Below are positions 44,413-52,865 of a stretch of 64,000 nt of DNA, piece by piece. Source of the DNA: Kitasatospora arboriphila (GTDB lineage: Bacteria; Actinomycetota; Actinomycetes; Mycobacteriales; Mycobacteriaceae); NCBI RefSeq assembly GCF_000717275.1, contig NZ_JNYV01000002.1, forward strand, positions 248,001 through 312,000, given 5' to 3'. Position 1 is the stretch's first letter. Every line of letters begins with the position of its first letter. Under the pieces are notes generated by a model that did no database searches, was not told where the DNA came from, and saw nothing but the letters and a program-made list of their open reading frames with translations. A program made the position numbers and the translations under genes.

Positions 44413-45195
44413 ATGTCTGTACAACCAGTTGGGGTCGAACACCTCACGGTCACCCAGCCTGAGCCGGGGATTGTCGTCGTCGAACTCGCCCGCGGCAAGG
44501 TCAACGCCCTCGACACCCAGATGTACACCGAGATCGCCACCGTCTTCGATGCGTTGTCGGAGAATCCCGACGTCCGAGCGGTCCTCCTCACCGGGCGTGG
44601 CCGAATCTTCTGTGCCGGCAACGACTTGGCGAACTTCCGAACCATGGACGGCGACAACGGAGACATCGAGATGCGCACGGTGCGTCGAGCGCTCTTCAGC
44701 GTCCTGGACTGCCGACTACCAGTGGTCGGGGCAATCAACGGACCCGCGCTGGGCAGTGGATTCGGACTCACGTCTGTCTGTGATCTGGTTGTCGCGTCCG
44801 AACGGGCCACCTTTGGACTGCCAGAGATGAACGTGGGAGTGCTCGGTGGTGGCCGATTCACTGCGCGTATGTTGCCTCAGCAGGCGATGCGACGGATGTT
44901 CTTCACCGCCGAAGCCGTTGATGCTCAGACCCTCCGCGCGTGGGGAGCACCGATCGAGGTCGCCGCCCACGATGACTTTCTTGCGATCGCGATGGCGCGG
45001 GCACGATCCATCGCCGCCAAGAGCCGCCATGCGATCGTGCTGGCCAAGCAATCGCTCAACGGCTGCGAAGATCTCGATCTCAAACGCGGCTACGAACTCG
45101 AACAGACCTTCACCGTGCGACTGTCCGAGCACCCCGACTCCAAGAAGGCAGTCGAGGCCCGTATCGCCGAGATGTCGGAAGGAAAGAAGCCATGA
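44413..45195 (+). CDS. Enoyl-CoA hydratase/isomerase-family protein
   Basis: The 260-residue crotonase-fold protein would add water to, or isomerise, an enoyl-CoA. The oxyanion-hole blocks are RIFCAGNDLANF and GAINGPALGSGFGL, and the catalytic region is FGLPEMNVGVLGG, with one clear glutamate; the second usual glutamate is not evident, so isomerase or other chemistry is possible. It starts eight bases after the ligase stop, and its stop overlaps the first dehydrogenase gene by four bases. Confidence 0.88.
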   Translation: MSVQPVGVEHLTVTQPEPGIVVVELARGKVNALDTQMYTEIATVFDALSENPDVRAVLLTGRGRIFCAGNDLANFRTMDGDNGDIEMRTVRRALFSVLDCRLPVVGAINGPALGSGFGLTSVCDLVVASERATFGLPEMNVGVLGGGRFTARMLPQQAMRRMFFTAEAVDAQTLRAWGAPIEVAAHDDFLAIAMARARSIAAKSRHAIVLAKQSLNGCEDLDLKRGYELEQTFTVRLSEHPDSKKAVEARIAEMSEGKKP

Positions 45196-46427
45196 CCCCG
45201 AACCCGGGATCAAGTGGATCCGTCGAAGCACGGGTGATCGACGTCGACGCATTCTCCGAAAAGTGCGTTGCGTGGCTCGACGAGCACCTCGACCGACGAG
45301 AAGCGGGCCCGGCCGTTGCCGCAGACCCGAACTACGCAATCTTCCACAATCACACCCACGACGAGGAGCGCGCTCTGATCGACGCTGCCCGGGACTGGCA
45401 GCGAAAAAGGGTCGATGCCGGCTTCGGTGCCATCACCTGGGGTCCTGAATGGGGTGGCGCAGGGCTGACTGCCAGCCACGAACGCGTGTACGTCGGCCTC
45501 GAGCGGCAGTACACCACGCCGGACCGCCACGAGACCGTGCTCGTCACCGTCGAATTGGTGGCACCCACGCTTCATGCGCTCGGCACCGAGGAGCAGCGAC
45601 AGCGATTCGTCCGGCCATTCCTTCGCACCGACGAACTGTGCTGCCAGCTCTTCTCCGAGCCCGGCGCCGGCTCCGATCTGGCCGGGCTCTCCACCAAAGC
45701 TGTTGCCACCGGCGGTGGTTGGCGGATCAACGGGCAGAAGGTGTGGAGTTCAGGTGCACAGTTCTCCGAGTGGGGCCTGCTCATCGCCCGCACCGACACC
45801 ACCGTGGCCAAACATCGTGGCATGACGGCGTTCATGGTGCCGATGGATGCACCCGGCGTCGATGTACGACCCATTCGGCAGAGCTCCGGTGGTTCGACCT
45901 TCAACGAGGTCTTCCTCACCGACGTCGAAATCCCTGACTCGCTGCGCATCGGCGCTGAAGGTGACGGTTGGAAGGTCGCGCTCACCACGCTTGGCTTCGA
46001 ACGCAATTCAAGCGCGGGTATCGTCAGCGCCGGCGGTAACAGCGCCGATCTGGTGCGTCTGGCCAAAAGTCTGGGCATCACCGGAGATCCCCTGGTACGC
46101 CAGCAATTGGCAGACGCCGCGATCTACGAGCGCGCCTCGGCACTGATGGTGGCTCGATACGCCGAACGTGAGCAATCCGGAGCCGTTCCGGGAGTAGAGG
46201 GTTCGATCGGCAAACTCGTCTGGACCCAGAACCTCAAGCGGATCGGCGATGCCGCCGCATCGTTCCTCGGCCCGAAGATTCTCGCCGACACCGGAGAGCC
46301 GAACACGTTCGCCTGGACCGAACACCTCCTGGGTGCACCCGGCTATCGCATAGCGGGAGGCTCTGACGAGATCCAGCGAAACATCATCGGCGAACGCGGG
46401 CTCGGACTGCCCCGCGAACCACGTTAG
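45192..46427 (+). CDS. Acyl-CoA dehydrogenase, larger subunit of a pair
   Basis: This 411-residue flavoprotein removes two hydrogens from an acyl-CoA. It shows QLFSEPGAGSDLAGL in the FAD region, WRINGQKVWSSGA, and the C-terminal GGSDEIQRNIIGERGLGLP. It is followed 10 bases later by a shorter dehydrogenase. In steroid catabolism of actinobacteria such side-by-side genes encode mixed alpha2beta2 enzymes (ChsE type), and the same is likely here. Start overlaps the hydratase gene. Confidence 0.9.
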   Translation: MTPNPGSSGSVEARVIDVDAFSEKCVAWLDEHLDRREAGPAVAADPNYAIFHNHTHDEERALIDAARDWQRKRVDAGFGAITWGPEWGGAGLTASHERVYVGLERQYTTPDRHETVLVTVELVAPTLHALGTEEQRQRFVRPFLRTDELCCQLFSEPGAGSDLAGLSTKAVATGGGWRINGQKVWSSGAQFSEWGLLIARTDTTVAKHRGMTAFMVPMDAPGVDVRPIRQSSGGSTFNEVFLTDVEIPDSLRIGAEGDGWKVALTTLGFERNSSAGIVSAGGNSADLVRLAKSLGITGDPLVRQQLADAAIYERASALMVARYAEREQSGAVPGVEGSIGKLVWTQNLKRIGDAAASFLGPKILADTGEPNTFAWTEHLLGAPGYRIAGGSDEIQRNIIGERGLGLPREPR

Positions 46428-46437
46428 GAGATCGGCA

Positions 46438-47490
46438 ATGCCTCTCGAATTGACCGTCGAACAGCGCGATCTCGCATCAAGTCTCCGGTCGTCGCTGGCC
46501 CGCACCGCAGCCGGCGACAACGTCTGGGACTCGCTGCTGGAGATGGGCCTGACCGAGGTCCCGTTCCCGGAGAACTACGGCGGAGCAGGGTTCACCCTGA
46601 AGGACACCGCTGTGGTGATGGCCGAACTGGGCCGGTCACTCGGCGCCGGTCCATACTTCTCCTCGGTCATCCTGGCGGGTTTCACACTGCTGCACGCAGG
46701 TTCGGATGCCGCCAAGACACAACATCTTCCGACCATCGCGGGTGGCAGCGTGACCGCCGCACTCGTGACCGGATACCCGTTTGCGTCCACGTCGATCACC
46801 GCGTCCGGAGATGACGACAACACAATCGTTCTCGACGGCGCACAGGAGGCCGTGGTCGCTGGAGCCGACGCTGATCTGCTCGTCGTCGTCGCCGAGGGAC
46901 CCTCGGGTATGGAGTTGGCGGTCATCGACGGTGACGCCGTCGGCGTAATCCGCACCGCGCGTGAATCACTCGACTTCACCAGGCCACTCGCGCGGATCGA
47001 GTTCACCGGGGCGTCAGCACAGCGCGTCGGCGGCAACGACCTCGTAGCGGGTCTCGACAAGGCGCAGGCCATCGCCATCACCGCGCTCGCCGCCGAGCAG
47101 GTAGGGGCTGCACGCGCCTGCCTGGAGATGTCTGTCGACTACGCCAAGACCCGCAAGCAATTCGGCCGTGCCATCGGGTCGTTTCAGTCGATCAAACATC
47201 GACTCACCGACATGCTGGTGGCGATCGAACTGGCCGAGGCAGCTGTACTCGATGCCGCCGACGCAGATTCCCGCAGTAGCGGCGAGCTGGTGGTCGCTGC
47301 CGCGACGGCCCGAGTGCTCGCCTCCCGCGCCGCGACCTTCGCGGCCGAGGAGTCCGTGCAGATCCACGGCGGCATCGGGTTCACCTGGGAGCACTCGTTG
47401 CACAGGTACTTCCGCCGGGCCAAGACGAGTGAACTGTTGTTCGGCAACACCGCCGTGCACCTGGAGGCCGTTGCTTCAGCTGTCATCTGA
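46438..47490 (+). CDS. Acyl-CoA dehydrogenase, smaller subunit of a pair
   Basis: The 350-residue protein is a shortened acyl-CoA dehydrogenase with the family's middle and C-terminal helices (DYAKTRKQFGRAIGSFQSIKH, then QIHGGIGFTWEHSLHRYFRR). The glutamate of FTWEHS is at the place of the catalytic base in the ChsE-type partner subunits. It is likely to form a heteromer with the product of the previous gene. The operon ends here, with a DUF222 gene convergent ten bases away and no hairpin between. Confidence 0.88.
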   Translation: MPLELTVEQRDLASSLRSSLARTAAGDNVWDSLLEMGLTEVPFPENYGGAGFTLKDTAVVMAELGRSLGAGPYFSSVILAGFTLLHAGSDAAKTQHLPTIAGGSVTAALVTGYPFASTSITASGDDDNTIVLDGAQEAVVAGADADLLVVVAEGPSGMELAVIDGDAVGVIRTARESLDFTRPLARIEFTGASAQRVGGNDLVAGLDKAQAIAITALAAEQVGAARACLEMSVDYAKTRKQFGRAIGSFQSIKHRLTDMLVAIELAEAAVLDAADADSRSSGELVVAAATARVLASRAATFAAEESVQIHGGIGFTWEHSLHRYFRRAKTSELLFGNTAVHLEAVASAVI

Positions 47491-47499
47491 TGCAAGCCG

Positions 47500-49050
47500 T
47501 CACGCCGGATCATCGCGGTCTGCGTGATCGCCTACCTCCGGCGGTGGAGCGTCGAGTTGTTGTGATTCCGTCGGTCTCTCGCGTTCATCGAGTGCGGCCT
47601 GCCGTTCGTTGATCACGTGTTGCCAGGTGGCTTCGACGGCGACATCGACGTGGTGGGCGCGGTTGATTCGTGGTTGTTGTTCGGGGTCGATGTACTTGGG
47701 TGGGATCCAGGCGACTCGGCCGGCGTCGGGGCCGTCGGTGACCATGACTGTCTGCCATTGATCCTCGCCGGGTCCGATCATCTTGTGGTGAGGCGGACAC
47801 GCGGGCGCGAGCACGTCGATGTCAGTCAAGCCGCCATCGGCCCAGGCGGTGGTGTGATGAATCTCAGACCAGGAGATTGGATTACGGCAGCCCGGGCTGG
47901 TACATCCTCGGTCTTTGGCGAACAACGCCAATCGCTGACCCTGCTGGGCAGTGCGTTTGGCCCGAGCAAAGTACAGGACGTCCGCGGAGTGGTTGGCGAA
48001 CACCGCCAGTGATTTGTCCGACCGCGCCGCCAACTCCAGCGCATCCTTCACGGGTACATCGACGCCGGAGGCAGTGTGGGCGATACCCGCGGCCTCATCG
48101 AGCTGTTGTTTGGTCATCGTGATGATCACCTGCACCGGCAGGCCTCGATGCGAAGTGCCGAGCAGTTTGTACTCGAGGATGGTCTTGAGGATTGCTTTGA
48201 ACGCGTCATGCTGACGCTGCGCCCTGCTCCGCGAATCACGTGCTGCCGCAGCCTCTATTACCACTGCGTCGATGCTTGGGTCGTCGACGGCACCCACGGG
48301 TGAGTTGGGGTCATCCGGGTTGTTCATTCCCGGCGCGGCCCACACATCCATCACCGTCCGAAACAGCGCCAATGTCTGAGGGTCGAGGTTGCCGGTGATC
48401 TTGGCCATCATGTCCAAACCCTGATCGCCATCAGACAGGCCGCGGTTGCGTTTACGATCCGTGTCGTCGGTCAGGGTGCCGTCGGGGTCGACGCGGGCGA
48501 GTACTTCGCGACCACATACCTCGAGCTCGGTGGGAGTGGATGTGCGGGCGTTGTCGGTCATCCACGCATCGACCACGTCATACACCTCCGGTGCTGATTT
48601 GTGAGGGATTTTGTCGCGGACCTTGAGCATCACATCCATATGAGTCAACCCGATTGCACCGGAAGCCAATGCTTCTGCGGCGGCGGGGCATTTGGGCGGC
48701 AGCTTCTCGCCCTGCATCGACAACATCTCACCAGCCGCTTCAAGCGCTTTCAATCGCGATGAGGCGTCACCGCGGGTAACCCGCAACTCACTCATCACGA
48801 ACCGGTGCAACGTGGAATGTCCGGCCTTACGAAACAACCCACGGTCATTGACGCTCTGCAATCGCTTCAGGCCCTGATACGTCAGTGCGCGAACAATCTT
48901 TTCGTTCATCCGCGCCAGATCAGCGACTTGAACATCATCCACATCCCTCGACGGAGCCGCCGCAATCTCGTCAACCACACTCAGCAACTGCCGATACTTG
49001 GCAACCAACAACGGAACCGACGGCGGATCTACCGTCACCGAACCACTCAT
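47500..49050 (-). CDS. DUF222 protein with C-terminal HNH nuclease domain
   Basis: The 516-residue protein belongs to the abundant actinobacterial REP13E12-like group. The DUF222 part (about 30-330) leads to an HNH motif: CTSPGCRNPISWSEIHHTTAW, then DIDVLAPACPPHHKM, with the Cys pairs likely holding zinc. Such genes are repeated and mobile in mycobacteria and Gordonia; function is uncertain but DNA cleavage is likely. It sits between the acyl-CoA operon and pyruvate carboxylase without clear partners. The ATG at 49050 fits the family. Confidence 0.88.
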   Translation of the reverse strand: MSGSVTVDPPSVPLLVAKYRQLLSVVDEIAAAPSRDVDDVQVADLARMNEKIVRALTYQGLKRLQSVNDRGLFRKAGHSTLHRFVMSELRVTRGDASSRLKALEAAGEMLSMQGEKLPPKCPAAAEALASGAIGLTHMDVMLKVRDKIPHKSAPEVYDVVDAWMTDNARTSTPTELEVCGREVLARVDPDGTLTDDTDRKRNRGLSDGDQGLDMMAKITGNLDPQTLALFRTVMDVWAAPGMNNPDDPNSPVGAVDDPSIDAVVIEAAAARDSRSRAQRQHDAFKAILKTILEYKLLGTSHRGLPVQVIITMTKQQLDEAAGIAHTASGVDVPVKDALELAARSDKSLAVFANHSADVLYFARAKRTAQQGQRLALFAKDRGCTSPGCRNPISWSEIHHTTAWADGGLTDIDVLAPACPPHHKMIGPGEDQWQTVMVTDGPDAGRVAWIPPKYIDPEQQPRINRAHHVDVAVEATWQHVINERQAALDERERPTESQQLDAPPPEVGDHADRDDPA

Positions 49051-49220
49051 GAAGCCCCCCAGCCCCGATGAACTACTTTCTCAAAGTCTACCGGCCAACA
49101 CGGGAATTGTCGAACACCTGTTCGATACGATGTGAGCCACGTCGAACACCATCCATACACACAGCCGACGCTCTTCCGCCACGAGTTATGCTCCCGCACA
49201 TACGTTCTTGAGGTCCTTCG

Positions 49221-52200
49221 TCAGCCGATCACCAAAAGCAGGTCGCCACCGTCGACCTGTGCTGCACCACTGATGGGCACACGGCTGACAGTGCCGGAGC
49301 GGGGCGCGGTGATTGCGGCCTCCATCTTCATCGCCTCGATGCTTCCCACCAATTCACCCTGCTCGATGGCGTCGCCCTCTTTGACCGACAACGTGACCAC
49401 ACCGGTGAAGGGCGCCGGTACCTGCCCCGGATCGGTGCGATCGGCCTTTTCGGCTTCACGAGTGGTCGTCTCGACGCTGCGGTCACGTACCTGTACCGGC
49501 CGGAGCTGACCGTTGAGTATGCACAGCACGTTGCGCATGCCCTGGGCATCTGGTTCGGAGATGGCTTCCAGACCGATCAGCAACTCCACGCCGGGTTCGA
49601 GCTGCACCCGGTGCTCCTCACCTTGCCGCAGGCCGTAGAAGTACTGGTTCGTCGACAGTTGCGAGGTGTCGCCATAGCTGTCCCGGTGCGCTTCGAACTC
49701 GGCGGTCGGGCCCGGGAAAAGCAGACGGTTCAGGGCTTCTCGTCGCTCGCGGGAGTCGGCGCAGAGCGCGGTGTTGTCTGCCTCGGTCAGGTCGACGACC
49801 GCTCGTGGCTCGGCCCGACCGGCCAGCGCCCGAGATCGCAGCGGTTCGGGCCAGCCACCGGCCGGGTCGCCGAGGTCGCCGCGGAGGAAGTCGATGACCG
49901 ACGACGGAATGTCATAAGAGGACGGTTCGGCTGCGAAGTCGTCGGCTGTCGCATCGGCGCCGACAAGCGCCAACGCGAGGTCGCCGACCACCTTCGACGA
50001 CGGGGTCACCTTGACCAATCGGCCCAGAATCCGGTCGGCGCCGGCATAGGCCGACTCGATGTCCTCGAACCGATCGGCCAGGCCGAGCGCCGAGGCCTGC
50101 TGGCGCAGGTTGGACAGCTGCCCGCCCGGGATCTCGTGGGTGTACACGCGGCCGGTGGGTGCGGGAAGTCCTGACTCGAATGGCGCATAGTTCGAACGGA
50201 TTGCGGCCCAATACGGCTCGAGGTCGCACACGGCGCTGAGATCGAGCCCGGTGTCACGTGCAGTGTGCTCGGTCGCGGCCACGATCGCCGACAGCGCCGG
50301 CTGACTGGTGGTGCCGGCCAGCGCGGCGCTGGCGCCGTCGACGGCGTCGACTCCGGCGTCCCAGGCCGCGAGGTACGTGGCCAACTGACCGCCCGGGGTG
50401 TCATGGGTGTGGAGATGAACCGGTAGATCAAAACGTGAACGCAGTGCTGTGACAAGGGTTGCGGCGGCCGGTGGACGAAGCAGACCGGCCATGTCTTTGA
50501 TCGCAAGAATGTGTGCGCCGGCCTCCACCAGTCGTTCGGCGAGTCGCAAGTAGTAGTCGAGCGTGTACAGATCCTCATGTGGATCGGTCAGATCGCCGGT
50601 GTACGACATCGCCACTTCGGCAACAGCTGTGCCCGTGTCGCGAACCGCATCGATGGCCGGGCGCATCTGATCGACATTGTTGAGCGCATCGAAGATCCTG
50701 AAGATGTCGACACCCGTGTCCGCCGCCTCGCGAACGAACGCATGGGTCACCTCGTCGGGGTACGGCGTGTATCCCACCGTGTTCCGGCCCCGCAGCAGCA
50801 TCTGTATGCAGATGTTCGGCATCGCCTCACGTAGCGCGGACAGTCGCTCCCACGGGTCCTCGTGCAGAAAGCGCAGCGCCACATCATATGTCGCGCCTCC
50901 CCAGGCCTCCACCGAAAGCAGCTGCGGGGTCATCCGGGCAACGTAGGGCGCAACGGTGACGAGGTCACGAGTCCGTACGCGCGTTGCCAACAGCGACTGA
51001 TGGGCATCCCGAAATGTGGTGTCGGTGACGGCCAGGGCTGCCGACCCGCGGAGGTCTGCGGCGAACCCCGTCGGTCCGAGGCGGAGCAGCCGATCCCGCG
51101 ACCCGGCCGGAGGTGGGTTGCCGACGTCCACCGCCGGTAGCTTGTCCACCGCATAGACGGTGGACGGACGCTCGCCGTGTGGCCGGTTGACGGTGATGTC
51201 TGCCAGGTAGCGGAGGATTCGAGTGCCCCGGTCCGCGGAGACGTTCTGGGTCAACAGTTCCGGGTGGTTCTCGATGAATGACGTGTCGACCCTCCAGGCC
51301 AGGAAGTCGGGATTGTCCAGGACTGCCTGCAAGAAAGGGATGTTGGTCGCCACGCCTCGTACACGGAACTCGGCAATCGCCCGCCGGGCGCGGGCCGCCG
51401 CGGTGGCGAAATCTCGTCCGCGGCAGGTGAGCTTGACCAGCATCGAGTCGAAATGCGAACCGATCTCCGACCCGAGTCCGACACTGCCGTCCAATCGGAC
51501 GCCGGAGCCGCCAGGTGTGCGATAGGCCGTGACCCGGCCGGTGTCGGGGCGAAACCCGTCGGTGGGATCCTCGGTGGTGATCCGGCACTGCATGGCGGCG
51601 CCGCGGATCTCGATGGAGTCCTGCGTCAGGCCGAGGTCCGTCAGCAACTCACCCGACGCGATACGCAGTTGCGCCGCAACCAGATCCACATCGGTGATCT
51701 CCTCGGTGACGGTGTGCTCCACCTGGATACGCGGGTTCATCTCGATGAAGACGTGATTGCCGTACGGGTCCAGGAGGAACTCCACGGTGCCGGCACAGGT
51801 GTATCCGATGTGCCGAGCGAACTTCACCGCGTCGGCGCAGATACGTTCGCGCAGTTCGGGATCGAGGCCCGGAGCGGGAGCCACCTCGACAACCTTCTGG
51901 TGTCGCCGCTGCAACGAGCAGTCCCGCTCGAAGAGGTGGATGACCTCGCCGCTGCTGTCACCCAGGATCTGGACCTCGATGTGCCGGGGATTGACCACCG
52001 CCTGTTCGAGGAAGACGGTCCCGTCACCGAATGCCGTGTGCGCCTCTCTCGATGCAGCCTCGATGGAAGACCGGAGTGACTCCGGATCGGCGACACGTCG
52101 CATTCCCCGGCCGCCGCCGCCGGCAACCGCCTTGACGAACACAGGGAAGCGCATTCCCTCCGCTGCGGCTACCAGCTCGTCGACATCATCGGATGGCGCA

Positions 52201-52604
52201 CAGGAGGCCAGCACCGGCAGCCCGGCGGCTCGGGCGGCGGCAACAGCGTGCGACTTGTCTCCGGTCAGCCGGAGTATGTCGGCGGACGGGCCGACGAAGG
52301 TGATCCCCGCAGCTGCACAGGCCGCGGCCAGGTCCGGATTCTCGGAGAGGAACCCGTATCCGGGGTAGATCGCGTCGGCCCCGGCACGTTGCGCGGCCGA
52401 GATGATCTCGTCGACAGAGAGGTAGGCGCGAACGGGATGGCCTGGTTCACCGATCTGATACGCCTCGAACCCTTTGGCGCGATGGGCCGAGTTGCGGTCT
52501 TCGTACGGGTAGACGGCAACCGTGGACGCACCCAGTTCAACGGCGGCACGAAATGCGCGGACCGCGATCTCGCCACGGTTGGCGACCAGGACCTTTGTGA
52601 ACAT
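49221..52604 (-). CDS. pyc: Pyruvate carboxylase
   Basis: This 1127-residue biotin enzyme makes oxaloacetate from pyruvate and bicarbonate. Domains run in the usual order: biotin carboxylase (1 to about 450, opening KVLVANRGEIAVRAFRAAVE), carboxyltransferase (about 520-800, DTTFRDAHQSLLATRVRT), a PYC-specific linker, and the biotin carrier with the lysine in SIEAMKMEAA (about residue 1093). The length is that of the single-chain form. The ATG at 52604 has an AGAGGA ribosome site. It is divergent from the PEP-utilising gene, which may link both to PEP/oxaloacetate balance. Confidence 0.96.
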   Translation of the reverse strand: MFTKVLVANRGEIAVRAFRAAVELGASTVAVYPYEDRNSAHRAKGFEAYQIGEPGHPVRAYLSVDEIISAAQRAGADAIYPGYGFLSENPDLAAACAAAGITFVGPSADILRLTGDKSHAVAAARAAGLPVLASCAPSDDVDELVAAAEGMRFPVFVKAVAGGGGRGMRRVADPESLRSSIEAASREAHTAFGDGTVFLEQAVVNPRHIEVQILGDSSGEVIHLFERDCSLQRRHQKVVEVAPAPGLDPELRERICADAVKFARHIGYTCAGTVEFLLDPYGNHVFIEMNPRIQVEHTVTEEITDVDLVAAQLRIASGELLTDLGLTQDSIEIRGAAMQCRITTEDPTDGFRPDTGRVTAYRTPGGSGVRLDGSVGLGSEIGSHFDSMLVKLTCRGRDFATAAARARRAIAEFRVRGVATNIPFLQAVLDNPDFLAWRVDTSFIENHPELLTQNVSADRGTRILRYLADITVNRPHGERPSTVYAVDKLPAVDVGNPPPAGSRDRLLRLGPTGFAADLRGSAALAVTDTTFRDAHQSLLATRVRTRDLVTVAPYVARMTPQLLSVEAWGGATYDVALRFLHEDPWERLSALREAMPNICIQMLLRGRNTVGYTPYPDEVTHAFVREAADTGVDIFRIFDALNNVDQMRPAIDAVRDTGTAVAEVAMSYTGDLTDPHEDLYTLDYYLRLAERLVEAGAHILAIKDMAGLLRPPAAATLVTALRSRFDLPVHLHTHDTPGGQLATYLAAWDAGVDAVDGASAALAGTTSQPALSAIVAATEHTARDTGLDLSAVCDLEPYWAAIRSNYAPFESGLPAPTGRVYTHEIPGGQLSNLRQQASALGLADRFEDIESAYAGADRILGRLVKVTPSSKVVGDLALALVGADATADDFAAEPSSYDIPSSVIDFLRGDLGDPAGGWPEPLRSRALAGRAEPRAVVDLTEADNTALCADSRERREALNRLLFPGPTAEFEAHRDSYGDTSQLSTNQYFYGLRQGEEHRVQLEPGVELLIGLEAISEPDAQGMRNVLCILNGQLRPVQVRDRSVETTTREAEKADRTDPGQVPAPFTGVVTLSVKEGDAIEQGELVGSIEAMKMEAAITAPRSGTVSRVPISGAAQVDGGDLLLVIG

Positions 52605-52865
52605 GGCGTTCCTCTCTTGTCGGGACGATGCCGGGAACGGCGAATCACACCGCACGGGCAGGCACGGTGTGGCGAGGTATGTGAGCTGAGTCTCTCACGT
52701 TTTACCATCACTTACTAGATGGACAGTCAAGTTAGTCAGAATCGACTCTCGGCTGAGAATGTTGCTCAACTTGCCGCGCAATATCTCTGTACATGTTTCT
52801 ATTTGGGCGAAGTTTCTATAGTGTGACTTGAAATACAGTCCGTCAGCCGCCTTCAGGAGGACTCG

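Noticed and set aside
47500..49050. DUF222/HNH gene as part of a mobile element or intron
   Set aside because: No terminal repeats, transposase or target duplication seen; it looks like a stand-alone family member.
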